From positions 1 through 64,000 of the forward strand of contig JAGTJL010000029.1 in assembly GCA_020746875.1 (NCBI GenBank): a stretch of 64,000 bases of DNA, written 5' to 3'. Each line of letters opens with the position of its first letter. Position 1 is the stretch's first letter. The stretch is from Rhexocercosporidium sp. MPI-PUGE-AT-0058. Taxonomy: Eukaryota; Ascomycota; Leotiomycetes; Helotiales. The notes below the pieces were generated by a model. It worked only from the letters and a program-made list of their open reading frames with translations, did no database searches and was not told the origin of the DNA. Of this stretch, positions 23,901-37,793 are shown one piece after another. The position numbers were made by a program, and so were the translations under genes.

Positions 23901-24651
23901 AAGGCGTATAGCCATATAGCTTTTAATTCTCTATATATAATAGTGAGGAAATAGCGCTCTCCTTTAAGTCCTTTAACTTTAAAAGGCCCCGTAAAATATC
24001 AAATATAATTAAAGGTGACGCGTCTAACATAGGCTTTTTATTGCCGATCACGTGCATTTTGCCGCTATTATAAGCGTTACAGTCGGCTAGCCTGTCTTTT
24101 TATTGGATTTTCTTTAATCCATAACTTTTCTCGATCGTTTTAAGAATCGACTCTTTATTTATATATACTAGCCTCTTATAATAAAGGTCTAGTGTTATAT
24201 TTAAGTCTACTTAATATATTACAGGTTCGAGAGCGTCAAAATCGACTTCCGCTTAAACATAATAAGCGTTATAATCCCATTTAGCCTATAATTAGCCTTT
24301 TTTATACTTTAATAAAGTACCGTTCTCGATAAAGTTAATTAACCAGCCTTTCTTAATCATTTCCCTTAAGCTTAAAAGGGTCGTTTTTAGCCCTAGAATA
24401 TAATTTACTTATTAAATAACTACTTTCATACCGTTATTACTCTTAATAAGAATATCTCCCGTATTTAATATCGGTAATACGTCGCCGTTAGCGATTGTAA
24501 CCGATTTGCGAAGGGTAAGTTAATAATTAAGTAACCATTCCTTATTAAGCGTATAGTGCTCGCTAGCACCGGAGTCTAGAACTAATCTGTAATTATAAAC
24601 AGTTTTAAAAGCTTAATTTGCAATATCTCCCTTTAATTAGTCAGAATCGGA

Positions 24652-25179
24652 CTAGCTTAATTCCTTTATTATAGTATTTACAAAAGTACTCATAAATAGG
24701 AAAGGTTCAAGCTGCACTTTAGGCTTTACATTTAACCTACTCTTTAATAAGAGTAAGTCGTTTATATATGCCTTTATAGGCTTTTTAGCCCTTATATACT
24801 TATTAGGCGGCGTATAAGTCTTAGATACGGCCATAATAGCTTTCGTAGACTCTGTTTTTAATTCGCCTTTTAACTCCTTAGCCTTTTTAGCCTTATTAAG
24901 CTTTTTATTCGGATTTTCCGAATTATTAAGCTTTAGCTCAGGATATAAGACCCAGCACGTAGACGTTATATGTCCTATAACTTTACACTTATTGCAGTGC
25001 TTCTTATTACCGCCTTTGCCGCCTTTAAACGCTTTATTAGCGTTAAGGTCAGCATTAGCGCCCATGCGAGCTTCTTCCGAAATTAAGTCGTTAATTAAAC
25101 CGTTAATATCAATATTCTTAAAATTACCTGACATTTTTTTATATTTACAAGACGAAAAGGCGTCAAAAGAGCTCGGCAA
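24652..25179 (-). CDS. Copia gag fragment with CCHC zinc knuckle
   Basis: The longest uninterrupted piece of the copia element, 175 aa. Around residues 60-75 it has CNKCKVIGHITSTCW, a C-x2-C-x4-H-x4-C nucleocapsid knuckle that binds RNA during particle assembly. A Lys-rich linker follows. The start codon shown is an internal Met; upstream gag sequence continues on the same strand to about 25.7 kb with stops. The C-terminal tail leads toward the protease/integrase part. The fragment is unlikely to make a working particle on its own. Confidence 0.6.
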   Translation of the reverse strand: MPSSFDAFSSCKYKKMSGNFKNIDINGLINDLISEEARMGANADLNANKAFKGGKGGNKKHCNKCKVIGHITSTCWVLYPELKLNNSENPNKKLNKAKKAKELKGELKTESTKAIMAVSKTYTPPNKYIRAKKPIKAYINDLLLLKSRLNVKPKVQLEPFLFMSTFVNTIIKELS

Positions 25180-26540
25180 GCCTTTTAATATAAGGCTAAT
25201 TATTATAGGCTTTGGAATCTCGTAGTCTAGCTGCTTTAGGTATATGGCGCTTAATTGGATTACGCTAGTGTATTCGTTTATGCTCTTATAAGAGTTATAA
25301 TTAAAATCGAAGATTTAATTTATATAACGGCCGACTAGCTCAAACGTTAATTAGCCGAAAGTAAATTAAATAGCGTTCTATAGCTTTTTAGCCGTATCTT
25401 TATCTTTAAATTACTCTTAATTTTCTAGCGATATAATCGACTTTAGCGCCCTTAACGCCTTTTAGTTTTGCGTCTTAAAGTAATCTAGCTTTTTATAAGA
25501 TTTTACGGCTAACTCAAGAGAATAAGGGGCTAATACAGCTTTACTTCCTTCGATACCCCTAACGTAATATAAGGATTAGTCCGGAGGTAAAGCTTTACCG
25601 GAAATATAAGGCATATGGCCGTTAATTTCCAGGAATAAGCTAGCGGGATTTATCCACTCAATATAATTAGACTTCCCTACTAGCTTCTCTCTTTTAAAGG
25701 CAGTAGCAGCCATTTTAAGCTTATTTCGATTAAATTTAACTTTAATTCCTTTAGGCGATTATTACTTATAATAATTTATTAAACTATTCTAGTCTTAGAC
25801 TTTATTTAAGTCTTTATAGCCTCATAATAAGGCTACCCTCCTTAATTTAATATGCCTTAAATCGATATAAAATCAATATTTAAAGTAAAAAGTCTTGCCA
25901 AGGACTTATATATTACCTTACCGAGGGTTTCGCTTAACTAGTATTATAACAGGGTTCCCAGCGGTCTACTTAGGCTCTTATTATAACGCTAACGCCACTA
26001 TTAGCTTAGTTTTTCTCACAGGAATTAATAAGCTTAATTAGCTATAACCCTCTCCGAGGATGGCTTCTTATATAGCTAAAAAAGCTTAAAAACCACTATA
26101 ATTTATACTAAACTAATAATAATACGAATAGCCACTCCTTAATACAAGCTACGCTAGCACGCTACTTATAGCTACTACTAGCGCCGTAAAAGGTATAGGC
26201 GCCTAAGAATGAGAAATTTATTATAAGACCTAAAACCGCAATCTAAGTGGCTACGCACGCTTATAACGTCTAAGGACCGCTAAGTTATGATTTCCTTAGG
26301 GTTTAGTCTTAAGGTCAAAGGCCTCGGGTCCGTAATACGTCCTAATTAAATTAATAAAGGCTTAAAGGGGTCTAGCTTACTTCAGTTAAGAGAAGCTAAT
26401 ATGGCTTTATCGACAAGCGTTTAAAAGGAAACAGCCGAAGCGGTATTAGCCAAAAAAGCTCAGCTAGTCGTCTCGATCGGGAAATTGTGTCGATTAACTA
26501 ATATTATTAGCCGCCTTAGCAAATTACCGAATTACTACTA

Positions 26541-26851
26541 TGTGAGAATAGGCGAGCCAATCAGGAATGAGGAAGCGCAGTAAGTAAGAATACGTAATCA
26601 AAGAAAGAGAATTACTTACTTACTTACTTAAAAAGCTAAAAGAGCTCTTCAGTGATTATATACAAAATAATAGCTTTTTTAAAAGCTTTTACGACTACGT
26701 AATTAATTACGTAACTTATATAAGCTACGTAATTAAATACAAGCGTAATTTCCCGGAATACAAAGGTAATTTCCGGGCCGCGTAAGCAGTGGAAACTCCT
26801 TCGGCTATTCTAGGGTAGAATCGGCACGAGTTACCGAAGTGAAATCCAACA
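26541..26851 (-). repeat. 5' LTR of minus-strand copia element
   Basis: 311 bp, plus-strand reading TGTGAGAATAGG to GAAATCCAACA. Compared with the partner LTR it has many G-to-A changes (for example TTACTTACTTACTTA for TTGCTTACTTACTTG), in line with RIP. Confidence 0.85.
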
Positions 26852-28732
26852 TTAACGTAATAAAAGATAATTATAAGTATTAAGAGGGTATTTATTAAAG
26901 TCTATATATTATAAGAGACGTGTATTTTTGATAAAGCTTCCTTAACGTTGTATTTAATTTTTACTTTATAAGCTTTAAATTGCCGTTTAATTCATATATT
27001 AATTATAAAGTAAGACCGAGGGAGTTAATACGTAATATTAAGATTAAGGTATTCGAGAAGTTCGCGGAATTCTTGTTTTTTAACGAGTTGTAAAGGTTAA
27101 AAGTAAACCAAGATAAATCTAATAGAGAGTTAGTATTACAAATAAGTGAGAATACTTATTATATTTAATATAAAAAAGCTTTAACTTATTTAGATCGATG
27201 GAATTACTATTAATTAATTTTATATTACGCCGCTTAAATCGAAACTCTTCCTTTATCTCGAATTAATATTTAAAAACAGCTATAAGAAGCTATTAACGTA
27301 TAAAATCGCTATAAGTAATAGCTAAACCTTAAGGGTTACTTTTCTTTAATTTATAAATAACCAAATAATCTTTCGTAGACCTTATGCTATTATTTATATA
27401 ATACGCCTTTTATAATAGTTATAGCGTTATATTTCTTTACTTATAGCTTATTATAATATCGTTCGTTAATATTCTTACTTAACATATATTAAAATACTTA
27501 AGCTTAGCGTTTAAGGCTTTTTATTAAAGGTTTTAAAGAGTTAAAAGGCTCTAAGAATGCTCTGCGAGTTATCGAGTTTAAATTAACGGGAATTAAAGGT
27601 ATTATATTGTCTTTTATAAATAGCGAAGCGAAATTTAAATGTATTTAATAGCTTTGACGTCTTTTAGGAGTTAATAAGCCTCTAGAGCTATTAATGTTAT
27701 TATTTGCATGTCGACGTTAAGTTAAGGAAAGTAGTTTAGTAATTCCGTAAGTTATATATCTTTAAAAGAATCGCATTAAAAATAATTTAATTTAATTTTT
27801 ATTTTTCTTTATAATTATAAAGCGGAAAATTACAAATAATACACTAAATAAAAGATTTATATTATAGCTTAAATTCAAACTCAATTTTATATACTTATAT
27901 TAAAGTTTAATAAAAGTTAATATTTAAATACTTTTTTTATTTTTTAAGATTTTCTTAAAAGAAAGCATAATATTAATCGCAGAAAGCTCTACGGGAATTA
28001 TATTAAATAGGTTTAAATTATCCCGTTTTATTAAAAATTTGATTAATTAACGGCCGTTTTAAGTTATTAAAACGAACGCTAGTCCGTTTTAGGTTAATAT
28101 AAACGAACGGCCGTTCGTTCCCGTTTTGCTGAAAACGAAAAAACTATCGATTATATTAATTTAGCTTAAGCTATAAATTCGAATTTTAAATTTATTTTAA
28201 AATAAGATTAAAAGTAACATTTACTGCATAAACCCTTTCGAGATAAGCCGATAGGACTAAAATTTGGCTGTAAGCTTTATTAAGAAGTCTTAGGTTAATT
28301 ACAACCGCCTTAAGTAATATATCGAAGAAGTGCGTCCCGTAAAATTTAATTGTAAATTTTTAATAGTATTGAATATATAAGTATTATAAATTAACTTTCC
28401 TATTTTTAAGTCCCGTATAAGGTTATATAACCTAATTCGCACTTTATATTATATGTTGTTATTAAATAAATAACGAAGTAATTAATAGTTCTATCGCTAA
28501 GTCGATTATAAACGGCGGTCGATCTATTACTCTTAAGAATGCGACTAAAACCGATACTTGGGAGAATATAGCCTTGTGCCTTGCAAGAAGCTTTCGCTAA
28601 AGCTAGAGAAAATCTTAATATACTTATTAACGCCACAATAGTTATTACGACGTGAGTTGTAAGCTTATATACCTTTCGATTAATATAGAACACTTACTTA
28701 AAATTTAACGAAACCGAGCATTTAAGGCAAAA
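26852..28732. other. AT-rich sequence, no gene; palindrome cluster near 28.1 kb
   Basis: No recognised coding sequence. Between about 28045 and 28140 the sequence holds repeated CGTTTT/AAACGAACG motifs, including the perfect 16-bp palindrome ACGAACGGCCGTTCGT. Confidence 0.4.
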
Positions 28733-29051
28733 TGTTGGATTTCACTTCGGTAACTCGTGCCGATTCTATCCTAAAATAGGCAAAGGAGTTTCTACTGCTT
28801 ACGCGGCCCGGAAATTACCTTTATATTCCGGGAAATTACGCTTATATTCAATTACGTAGCTCGTATAAACTACGTAATTAATTACGTAGTCATAAAAGCT
28901 TTTAGAAAAGCTATTATTTTATATATAATTACCGAAGAGCTCTTCTAGCTCTTTAAGTAAGCAAGCAAACAAGTAAGCAATTCTCTCTCTTTGATCACGT
29001 GTCCTCACCTACTGCGCTTCCTCATTCCTGATTGGCTCGCCTATTCTCACA
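28733..29051 (+). repeat. Solo copia LTR with CAAAA target duplication
   Basis: Starts TGTTGGATTTCACTTCGG and ends TATTCTCACA; same family as the 20.7/26.5 kb LTRs but in plus orientation. It is flanked by CAAAA on both sides (28728-28732 and 29052-29056). A perfect 5-bp duplication around one LTR shows insertion followed by LTR-LTR recombination. Confidence 0.9.
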
Positions 29052-29056
29052 CAAAA

Positions 29057-30509
29057 GGATTCTTATTTTCTTATTATATTATTATTAAATAAGACAATAA
29101 CAATAACTAAATATATTAGTTAAAAAATATAAACTATATATAAGTAAATATACGGCAAACTCTAAAGGAAAGGTCGGAAAGAAGCGAAAGGTATAACCTT
29201 AATAAATTAGATAAGAGTATGACTTTATTAAACACTACTTTATAATAACACTAAGCCATAGAATACAAAGACATTTATATTAATAGTATTTAATAAAAAT
29301 TACTTATAATATAGTAATATTATTCTTTTTAAAATGTATAAACTTGTCTTTTCTTAGCTATATATATAAACGTACCTATTCCTTAAGTATTCGTTACTTA
29401 ACTTTGTTGTGTGTTCATTTGGTTTCCCTTTAAGAAGCCAAGTTAAATTGAAGCAGCGCGTCCAAAATATTATACTTATATATCTTTAACCTAGCGTATA
29501 AACCTTAAAGCTTTATTAAATAGAGCTTTTTAATTACTAGACTATGAATACAACTATTTATTTCTTAATTACTTTGCCTAAGCTTTCCTAGTCGACGTGT
29601 TATAGCTCTTTTAATATAAAAACTAGTCTTTAAATATTTATAATATCCTCCGCAGCCTTATCGCTAATATTTCCTTAAAGATCCGTTATATATTAACATA
29701 ACCTTTGATCGTATATAAAGTGACATTGACTTAGTAAGTCGCCTTTGTAGCTTTGAAAATTTTCTCTTATATATATATATTACCTTACTTATTTAATTTC
29801 CTTAAGCTTATTGCATACCCTCCCTTTACTTTAGACGATTATATATATTAAAGTAGTCTATATTAATTAAGTATAATATTATAATAAAGAGTTAACCTTA
29901 ATTAAATTAAGAATATCTGAAATAAAACCGAATTTTTTAGAATTTAATTAATGAGAATAAAAATTCCCTTTTTCTTTTTATTACTCTTATTACTCTTATT
30001 ATTTTTATTACTCTGATGAGGGCAGGTAATTACGCAATTAGCTTTAAGAGCACCGACTATTACATAATTCCATGTGATTACTGTCTTTTTAGAATAAGGT
30101 GTTATACTTAACTTTACGTGACGTGGCCTAATTAATTAAATAAGGTCGTAAGAATTCTAAAAAAAAGCAATTATTAATAACTTTTACTTATATTGCGTAT
30201 TATTAGGCGCTAAAGTAATAAATTTTTTAAACCACTTGCTTTAAAAATAAGCGATTTTATACCTAATTTATGACCTAACATCCGTCATATACCGCCCATT
30301 AAACTTGTTTAATAAGAGTTTTAGGAGATATTTGAGGAATATTTATTCCTTTTTTGCCAGCTTTAGTCGAGGGTTTTAAGCTATTATCGCTAGCACGACT
30401 GGGACTTTACTGCCGAAAAAGGCTCTTTAATCGGTCCCTTTTCTTGAGTTAATGGCGGTTTAACATAAATACTTAATTAAGTGTGTCCGAATCGGAAACG
30501 TCTTAGACC
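29057..30509. other. AT-rich sequence, no gene seen
   Basis: No coding sequence recognised. A TTATTACTC-type microsatellite lies near 29977-30015. Confidence 0.4.
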
Positions 30510-30514
30510 TTAAG

Positions 30515-30824
30515 TATGAGAATAGGCGAGCCAATCAGGAATGAGGAAGCGCAGTAGGTGAGGACACGTGATTAAAGACAAAGTAGAATTGATTGCTTGC
30601 TTGAAGAGCTAGAAAAGCTCTTCAGTAGTTATATACAAAATAATAGCTTCTCTAGAAGCTTTTACGACTACGTAACTAGTTACGTAGCTTATACGAGCTA
30701 CGTAATTGAATACGAGCGTAATTTCCCGGAATACGAAGGTAATTTCCGGGCCGCGTAAGCAGTGGAAACCCCTTCGGCTATTCTAGGGTAGAATCGGCAC
30801 GAGTTACCGAAGTAAAATCCAACA
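30515..30824 (-). repeat. Solo copia LTR with TTAAG target duplication
   Basis: 310 bp, plus-strand reading TATGAGAATAGG (TG mutated to TA) to AAAATCCAACA, same family as the other three LTRs. TTAAG flanks both sides (30510-30514 and 30825-30829). Orientation matches the full-length element. Confidence 0.9.
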
Positions 30825-30829
30825 TTAAG

Positions 30830-33800
30830 AATGAGTGTCGGCGTAATACTTAAAAATGTGTTAGGGAATATTATACAGCTATTATAGCCGTAGATTTCCA
30901 TTTCGCGAATCTTTTAGGGTAATAATATATCGGCGGAAGTCGATGCATTTAATTTAAATAACACGTGGAAGCAGTGACTTTTAATTCGTTTTTGCCCCGT
31001 GCGAACTTTTAACACGAGGTTCGCGTGGTGCGTCGAGCGGTAAATACACTCTCGATTAAGAAGTTTATTTTAAAGCGCCTCGGCCATTAAAATAATATAT
31101 TTACGAATCGCTTTATAGTATTTAATAGACCGCTTGATTTCTGCGGAACTCGTTATTACGTTTTTTTTAATTAAGTTCACGAGAAAGCGGTTAAGGGTTT
31201 CTGCCTTTATTAATTATACTTCGAGCTAGTCTTACTTAATAGTAAACTTCAGACGCTCCTATTATTTCCTCGGAATTGACTTGCTCGATTAAATTGACTA
31301 TATTATATTAATATAATTTCTTTAACATTAAGGGATGTTAATAAAAGGAAATTAAAGAAATAAATAAGCTCACCGGTACTTTATTAAGGCTTTCTTAAAT
31401 ATTAAGTAAGATTTACTTTAAATCTTTACGAATATTAAAGTAAAATAATATAATCTTATAATTAAAAATACCTTTAAAACGGAAATCTTCTTCGATTAAT
31501 CGAAGGTCATTTAGCGACCTTATTATTTTAACGACATTTACTAAAAGTCGTTTCTGATTACGTTACTATTACGTTAAGAAGACATCTCACGCTATTCTTA
31601 AAAGTTATCTTTTCCCGCTTTAATTAATAAGAAATAAACTCGGTAAAAGGCTAATAATCGCAGAAATCCTTAATTATTTAAAATACATAAGTCGATTAAC
31701 TTTACTTTATAAAATAAAGATTGAACTTAATCTTAATTATAAAAATTAAACGACATCTCGATGTTTTATTAATATTAAAAAGTAATTAATTAAGTTAAGG
31801 AAAAAGAAATATAAAGGCTTACTCCGCGTTCCTCGACATAAAATTTTAACGCTTTAATTAAAAGAGGGAAACCTTTAAATACGATATTAACGACCTCGAA
31901 CCCAGATATTACGAGTTAATCGTAATTTAAAGCTAAGATAGTCGTGGTTTAAAAAGCGCCGTAATTAATAAATAAGGCTAAGATTAAAAAAGTAAAAGTA
32001 AGTATAAGTTTATTATTATATATTTAAATAATTATATTATACAAAATATAACAACTCTTTAATACGTTTAAATAAAGACGACGCCTTATAGCGCATACCC
32101 TTAAATACTAATGGCTTTATCGTCTCTTTAGGCTCTTAAATTAATAATGTCTAAATCTATTAGTGAAAGTGTTAAGGCTGCCCGAGATAAGGCGGCAAAT
32201 AATTATAAAAGCGCCAGTCTAGGCTTTAATAAAGAAGCCGTTTATCTTTTAAATAATATAATAACGGTTTTATCTTTATATTTTAAATATATAATAGACT
32301 TTATAACCTTAATGCCTTTAGCGCAAAATTTATTAATTATAGAAAAAGTCTAAAAGCTTTACTTAAAACTTAGAATATAAGCGGGTAATTATAATGTATA
32401 TCGTTATCTTATAAACCGAATGTCGTTAGATTATAAATTAAAAGAAACTCTAAAATTACTTTAAAAAGTGTAAAATCACTTTAATAATCTCTTTTAAGTA
32501 TTAAAAGACGGTGAGTCGTACCTATTAATGTTAATTTTATTAATTATTAATAAGGCTTTTTATATAAATATCACAAAATTACTATTAAATTATTACTTAT
32601 CGTTAAGTAGGTTTAATAATTCATTAATAAATAATTAAAAAGCTCTTATTAGTATTTTAAACTCTTAAGATAACAAATGTCATAACTTTAAAATACACGT
32701 TTTTATTTAAAAACTCGATAATATTATTACAAGGCTTTATAAATTCTCGATTACTATTTAAAATCCCGCCTATTATAATTAAATAATTTAAGCGGCTAAA
32801 ATAATATAATATTTTAATATAACGTTAACTTAAGGTATATTTAAGATAAGTTCTAGAAGTGCTTCGATTAATAACTCTTTTGCGCTTTTACTTAATTAAA
32901 TATTAAACGTTAATAATTATTTATAAAATATAAACGATATATATATAAAATTTAATATTATCGTGAAATAAATTTATTAAAGGTTATTAATATAACCTTA
33001 AAACTGTTAAAAAACGTCCCTATTAAAGTTGTCTAAACGGCACACGGCCTTATTAATTAATACTTAAATAATACGGACTAATTATATAAAATTAATAAAG
33101 ACAACGATATCCACGATTAAGCCTCTTACGGTTAAACTTACGGTCTTTATCTTTAAAAAGAGTTAAAGAATTTATATTACTAACGATTAAAGCTCGAACA
33201 AAAGAAGATAATTAAGAATTCCCCCGCCGCCTAAAAGCGCGAAAGACTTTTTAGCCTCTTTTATTTATTTATATTATTTTTTAATACTTAATTTAATAGA
33301 TTTTAAAGTTTAAGAGTATAGCTCATTTAATTTAATAAAATAAATAAAACACATGCTTATTAATTTTCTAGAGTGTATATATTTAATAACGTAAGGCTAT
33401 ATACTTATAACTTTATAAATTGCCCTTCTATAATTACACTTTATAAACGATTTTCGGAATAAAGTATATATAAGTTAAAAATATATTATAAAGAGTAGTT
33501 TTATAATTTTTATAATAAAGTTTACGTCTCCCGAGATTCTTTTACCTTATATTTAAAGACATTACTTAAAACTATTTAATAAAGAGAATTAACTTAATTA
33601 TCCGGTATTATTATATAAAAGAAAGTCTATAAAAGTAAAAGACTATATATTAAGTTATAGCTTTTTTAAAATTGTTTACGTACTTTAACGACATTTAACT
33701 CAAAATTTACGGTAATTAGCTATTTATACTCTTTTTAAACTTATTAATACTAAAGATAAAAATAATATCGCCGACATTATAAATATAAATATACGGCGCC

Positions 33801-36432
33801 TTAAAGGCGCGAAAAGTGACGACGCTCAAACCGTACTTTTACGTATAATTAATAAAGAGTTCGAGAGATATTTACAAATAATATAATGACTTCTTACTCT
33901 ACACAACAAACATGAGTTTTCTGTCCTCTAGTTTTTATTATTAATTAGCACTATAAAAGAGTACTTAAAAGAATGGGAAAAAATAAGAGGCACGTGGAAA
34001 ATTAAAGTAAACTACCGTCGCTTTATAAAGAATATTGAGTATTATTATATAAAGTCATATTAAAGATATTATAAAAACATTTGTGCTAAACGGCAATATA
34101 TTTCACGGGTACGTCGACTCGTTTTAGCTTATTATTGAGCGAAATATTAATTCTTAATAAGCTTTTAATTATATAAAATCACAGTTAAGAAAATCAATTA
34201 ACTTATATATAAATGTTATAGAAATATTTACGGCGAACATAAGATATTTATTAAAGTTTTTTAGCGTTAAAAACAAAGTTATAAGTCTTTTAAGTATTGT
34301 TTTTATAAAAATAAATTTAACGGTTTTCATATTAGCCTAACGAAATTAATATAAATTAAAAGATATTTCAAGATAATAAAATTATTATAATATTCAAAAC
34401 AATAGAGTATCACATCACACAAATGAAAGACCTGCTAGGTTCGGGTGATGTGAGTGGGTATGCCTAAAGAGCTATTATATATATTTATTAAATTAAGAGA
34501 ACTAAAACCCGGCCTCATTGGCCTGGTAGTATGCTTTTGCGTTTTAGCTTCACAGCTATTTCTGGTGATCAACTAGCCGAATTAAGAACATCGTCAAAAA
34601 GACAAGAAAAATTAATTCTTAAGTAAGTAATAAAGAACTCTAAATTCATAGGAATTCGTGCTTAAAGTATATACTCGATAATTTAAAAAGCGTTAAAGTA
34701 TGCTTATTAAAGTAATTATTAAGTCGCCTTGTAACTTACTACTAATATAATTAGGGGGGACTAGGCAATGCTATAAATAATAAGGGTAAATGCCCCATTT
34801 TCTTCGCTTAAAGCAGCCGAATTTTATTACGAGATTAGTCTTATTACGTTTAACGGCGGAGCGACGAACTCTCCTCAGCCTAAAATGCCCGTTTTATACT
34901 TAATAATTACATTTTTAAGTACACTTAATATTACTTTAAATAGTTCGGGTAATTATTATAAAGTCCGAACAAAAGAGCTTACATTTTATAAAGTATAATT
35001 TCATAAGTCTAGCTATACTTTTATATAAGCCTAGACTAAGTTTAATAAGACGCCAACGATTTAATGTCTTAAAGATTCTTACGTCGTCTATTATATTATT
35101 AATAATAAGTTTATTACTTTTATTAATTTAAATTAAAAAGAAAATTATTATAATTTATAAAAGGGATTTTAAGATTAATTTTAAGTATTTATATTTTAAC
35201 TTAGCGGTTAAAATTCCTTTATTGTAACTTCTTTATAAATTAATACCTATAAGCCGCTCGTTTAGTTTTAGAATTCTTAATATTTTCTTACTTAAATTCT
35301 ACTTTAAGACTATAATTGAAAGTCAATTATTAATAAACCCCTTACTTAAAGTAAATCTTAAAATAAAGGAAATAATTAAATTTATAAGTGCTATTTAATA
35401 GGCTAAGGATGTGGTCGAGGAGGCTGTATTAAATGTGTCCGACGCGATTTTTTATTATTTACGTACTCCGAACGATTTACATTAAAATATTAATATGTTT
35501 ATAATAAATATATATTCGAAGGTTATAAAGCCATTAAGTAAATATTATTCGACAAGCTTACCGTTTTATATTTATATTATTAAAACAAATAATATATCTT
35601 CTTACTTAATACTAAGTCTTTTTGAAGGAATATTAATATTATCCTAAGCTAAAGACTTAGACTAGATTTACGTTTATTAGATTATTTTATTAATAATATT
35701 TCTAAGCTTAATAATAATTAAGTAAAAAGCAATAGCTTATTGTTACAATTATTACGTAGGCTCTTAAAATCCTAAGAGACTCGCAAGAGGGAGAATAAGA
35801 TTTAATTATTATTTATATTATAAAGACTGCGATAACGGAAATCTGGAGAAAGATCGAGACTTAGTTAAATTCTTATATAATAATAAGAGACGAATTTGCC
35901 GTTTTTAATTGGCTTTATGCCCGTTTCGCTGGATATTAACTTACTTCCGCCGCGAAGAGACGGTATATTAAGACTATTTAAAGTTAACTAACGGAGCTTA
36001 AATTAACTTAGCGGCTATTAAAGCCTTTTAATTTACGGTAGACTCTTTAATTATATTAATAAAGAATATCTTATCTTTTATCTACGAGAACTCCTTTTTC
36101 AAAATATATTTATTTATAAACGCATTTTATGAATTACTTACGGACATAATATTAAATGTATTTAATATAATTTCAAGTGTAAGGCATTATATTACGTTAT
36201 ATTTTATTTTAATATCGAGAAATATACGTATTTAGTTATAATATTAGACTTTTACGTTAAAGATTATAACGTTTTTAATAAAATAATTAAGTAATATAAG
36301 CACGATTCGGACATTTCACATTTTAAAAGCCTAGTTATTTAATTATATAAACCGTTAATCCACTGAGATCTATATAAAAAATGATCTTTACTCCTTAAAC
36401 TATTGCTAATAGACTTCTCCGCCAGTTTAGTA
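30830..36432. other. 5.6 kb AT-rich RIP-degraded sequence
   Basis: Long stretches of A/T with stops in all frames. Plus-strand pieces such as 32147-32353 (SISESVKAARDKAANNYKSA) look like old coding sequence but match no family I know. A short GC-retaining stretch lies around 34400-34570. Near 35890-36250 another faint open frame exists. No gene called. Confidence 0.4.
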
Positions 36433-37793
36433 CAGTACTAAGACAGAAGTTTGCGTACGCTATTTAAGCAAGATTTTTCCTTATTAAAATCCAAGACTAA
36501 ATATTTGAAGATTTTATAATAATTATATATTTAAATCACAAATAAATAAGACCATTTAACTCGGAATAAACTAGCGCACAAAACGTACTCTTTAAATCTT
36601 TTAAAAATTAATCGAAACTATTTAATATTTCGTGTATTACCCTTTTGCCTTAATGCAAGCCTTAATTCAAGACGGCATACTTACACATAATATATCAAAG
36701 GTCTCTTTAAGAATTAACTCTTAACACGCTTTTAAAGCTTCTTATATATCCTTGATATCTTATTCCCCTTTATTAAAAAGGTTTAAATAGTGCTCTTTAA
36801 GTAGCTTTTTAAGTACTTATTAAATGTACTCGATCAGGTTTAAATCCGGCGAGTACGAGGGCCAATTTATAACTGTAATTTTATATTTAATAAACTAATC
36901 CCGGACTTTATGGGCAGTATAGATTAAGGTGTTATTCTATATAAAAATATAGCTCGGATTATTTAATATTTTAAAGTCTAGAGCAACCTATGCCTTAAGC
37001 ACCTTAATATAAGAGTTTGCCGAATACTTATACTTCTTCGACTTAAAATCTTAATTAAGAATATATAAATCCGATCTCTTAATATTTTAAAAGGCTCCCT
37101 AGACTATAATAAATAAATCCCTTAACGATTTATAAGTTTAAATTATTTCTTAATCTTATTTTTGCTTAGGAGTCCGAAAGCACTATTCCTGATTTTTACC
37201 CTGCCCTCGCTTAATAAAGCACTCGTCACTTTATATAATTAATCCCTATTCCTCGACGGTTCACCCTCGATGTATAAAGCACTAGATAAGTCTTTTTATA
37301 ACTACTTTATTTAATAGAAACTATCTTCTTTTAGCTCTTTAATTAGTGATTTTATAGCGTTATAAAAGGCGGGAAATAGTTTAGGAATTAATTTACTTAT
37401 TAAAATGCTTTTATATAACAAAATAAGTTGCCTTAAAATTAAATTATAAAAAGCGAAGGATATTTCGATAATTAAGGTCTAAATAAGTCTTTAACGTACT
37501 AAAACGGGGTAAATCTTTCCTTTTCGTGGGCAATTACGCGTTAAATTATAGATTTTGAGAACGAAAACGAGAAGGCAATGTCGTTAAGCGAGTGGCCTAT
37601 TTAATGCTCTCCTACTAGCTGAGCTCTAATATAAGGGAAGAGATTATGCTCACGTCGAGTATTCTTAGAGGCAAAAGCAAAAGGAATACATAGTTATAAT
37701 ATTTTATATAAAATTAATAGAGGTGTAGGTTCTGAACGCGACGCGATTTCGCGTTTTATAGCCGTGCGTACGCAAACTTCTATTAACTGACTA
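36433..37793 (-). mobile_element. Tc1/mariner DNA transposon, minus strand
   Basis: Terminal inverted repeats share AGAAGTTTGCGTACGC (left 36445-36460; right near 37766-37783) and begin CAGT on the left, with TA on both outer sides. The minus strand encodes a decayed DDE transposase: INWPSYSPDLNLIEY near 36872-36829 is the third catalytic block, preceded by degraded first and second blocks, and followed by LFIKGNKI-like sequence. Numerous stops at Trp/Gln positions make it inactive. Confidence 0.75.

Larger units (their letters stand above)
20678..26851 (-). mobile_element. Full-length Ty1/copia LTR retrotransposon, RIP-mutated
   Basis: 6174 bp with two 311-bp LTRs (TGTTGGATT...TCACA on the minus strand). 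On the minus strand the order is gag (about 25.7-24.65 kb), integrase (about 24.2-23.5 kb: DNAREF, then NEIAERLNKYL carrying the catalytic Glu), reverse transcriptase with YIDDLAII near 22110, and RNase H (STTEAEYIAINSAFKEAVY, YTDNNGAL, KADGFTKPL) near 21480-21200. This gag-IN-RT-RH order defines copia. Scattered TAG/TAA stops at expected Trp and Gln codons indicate RIP. The flanking 5-mers (TATAA and TTAAC) do not match, so the ends may have recombined. Confidence 0.9.
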
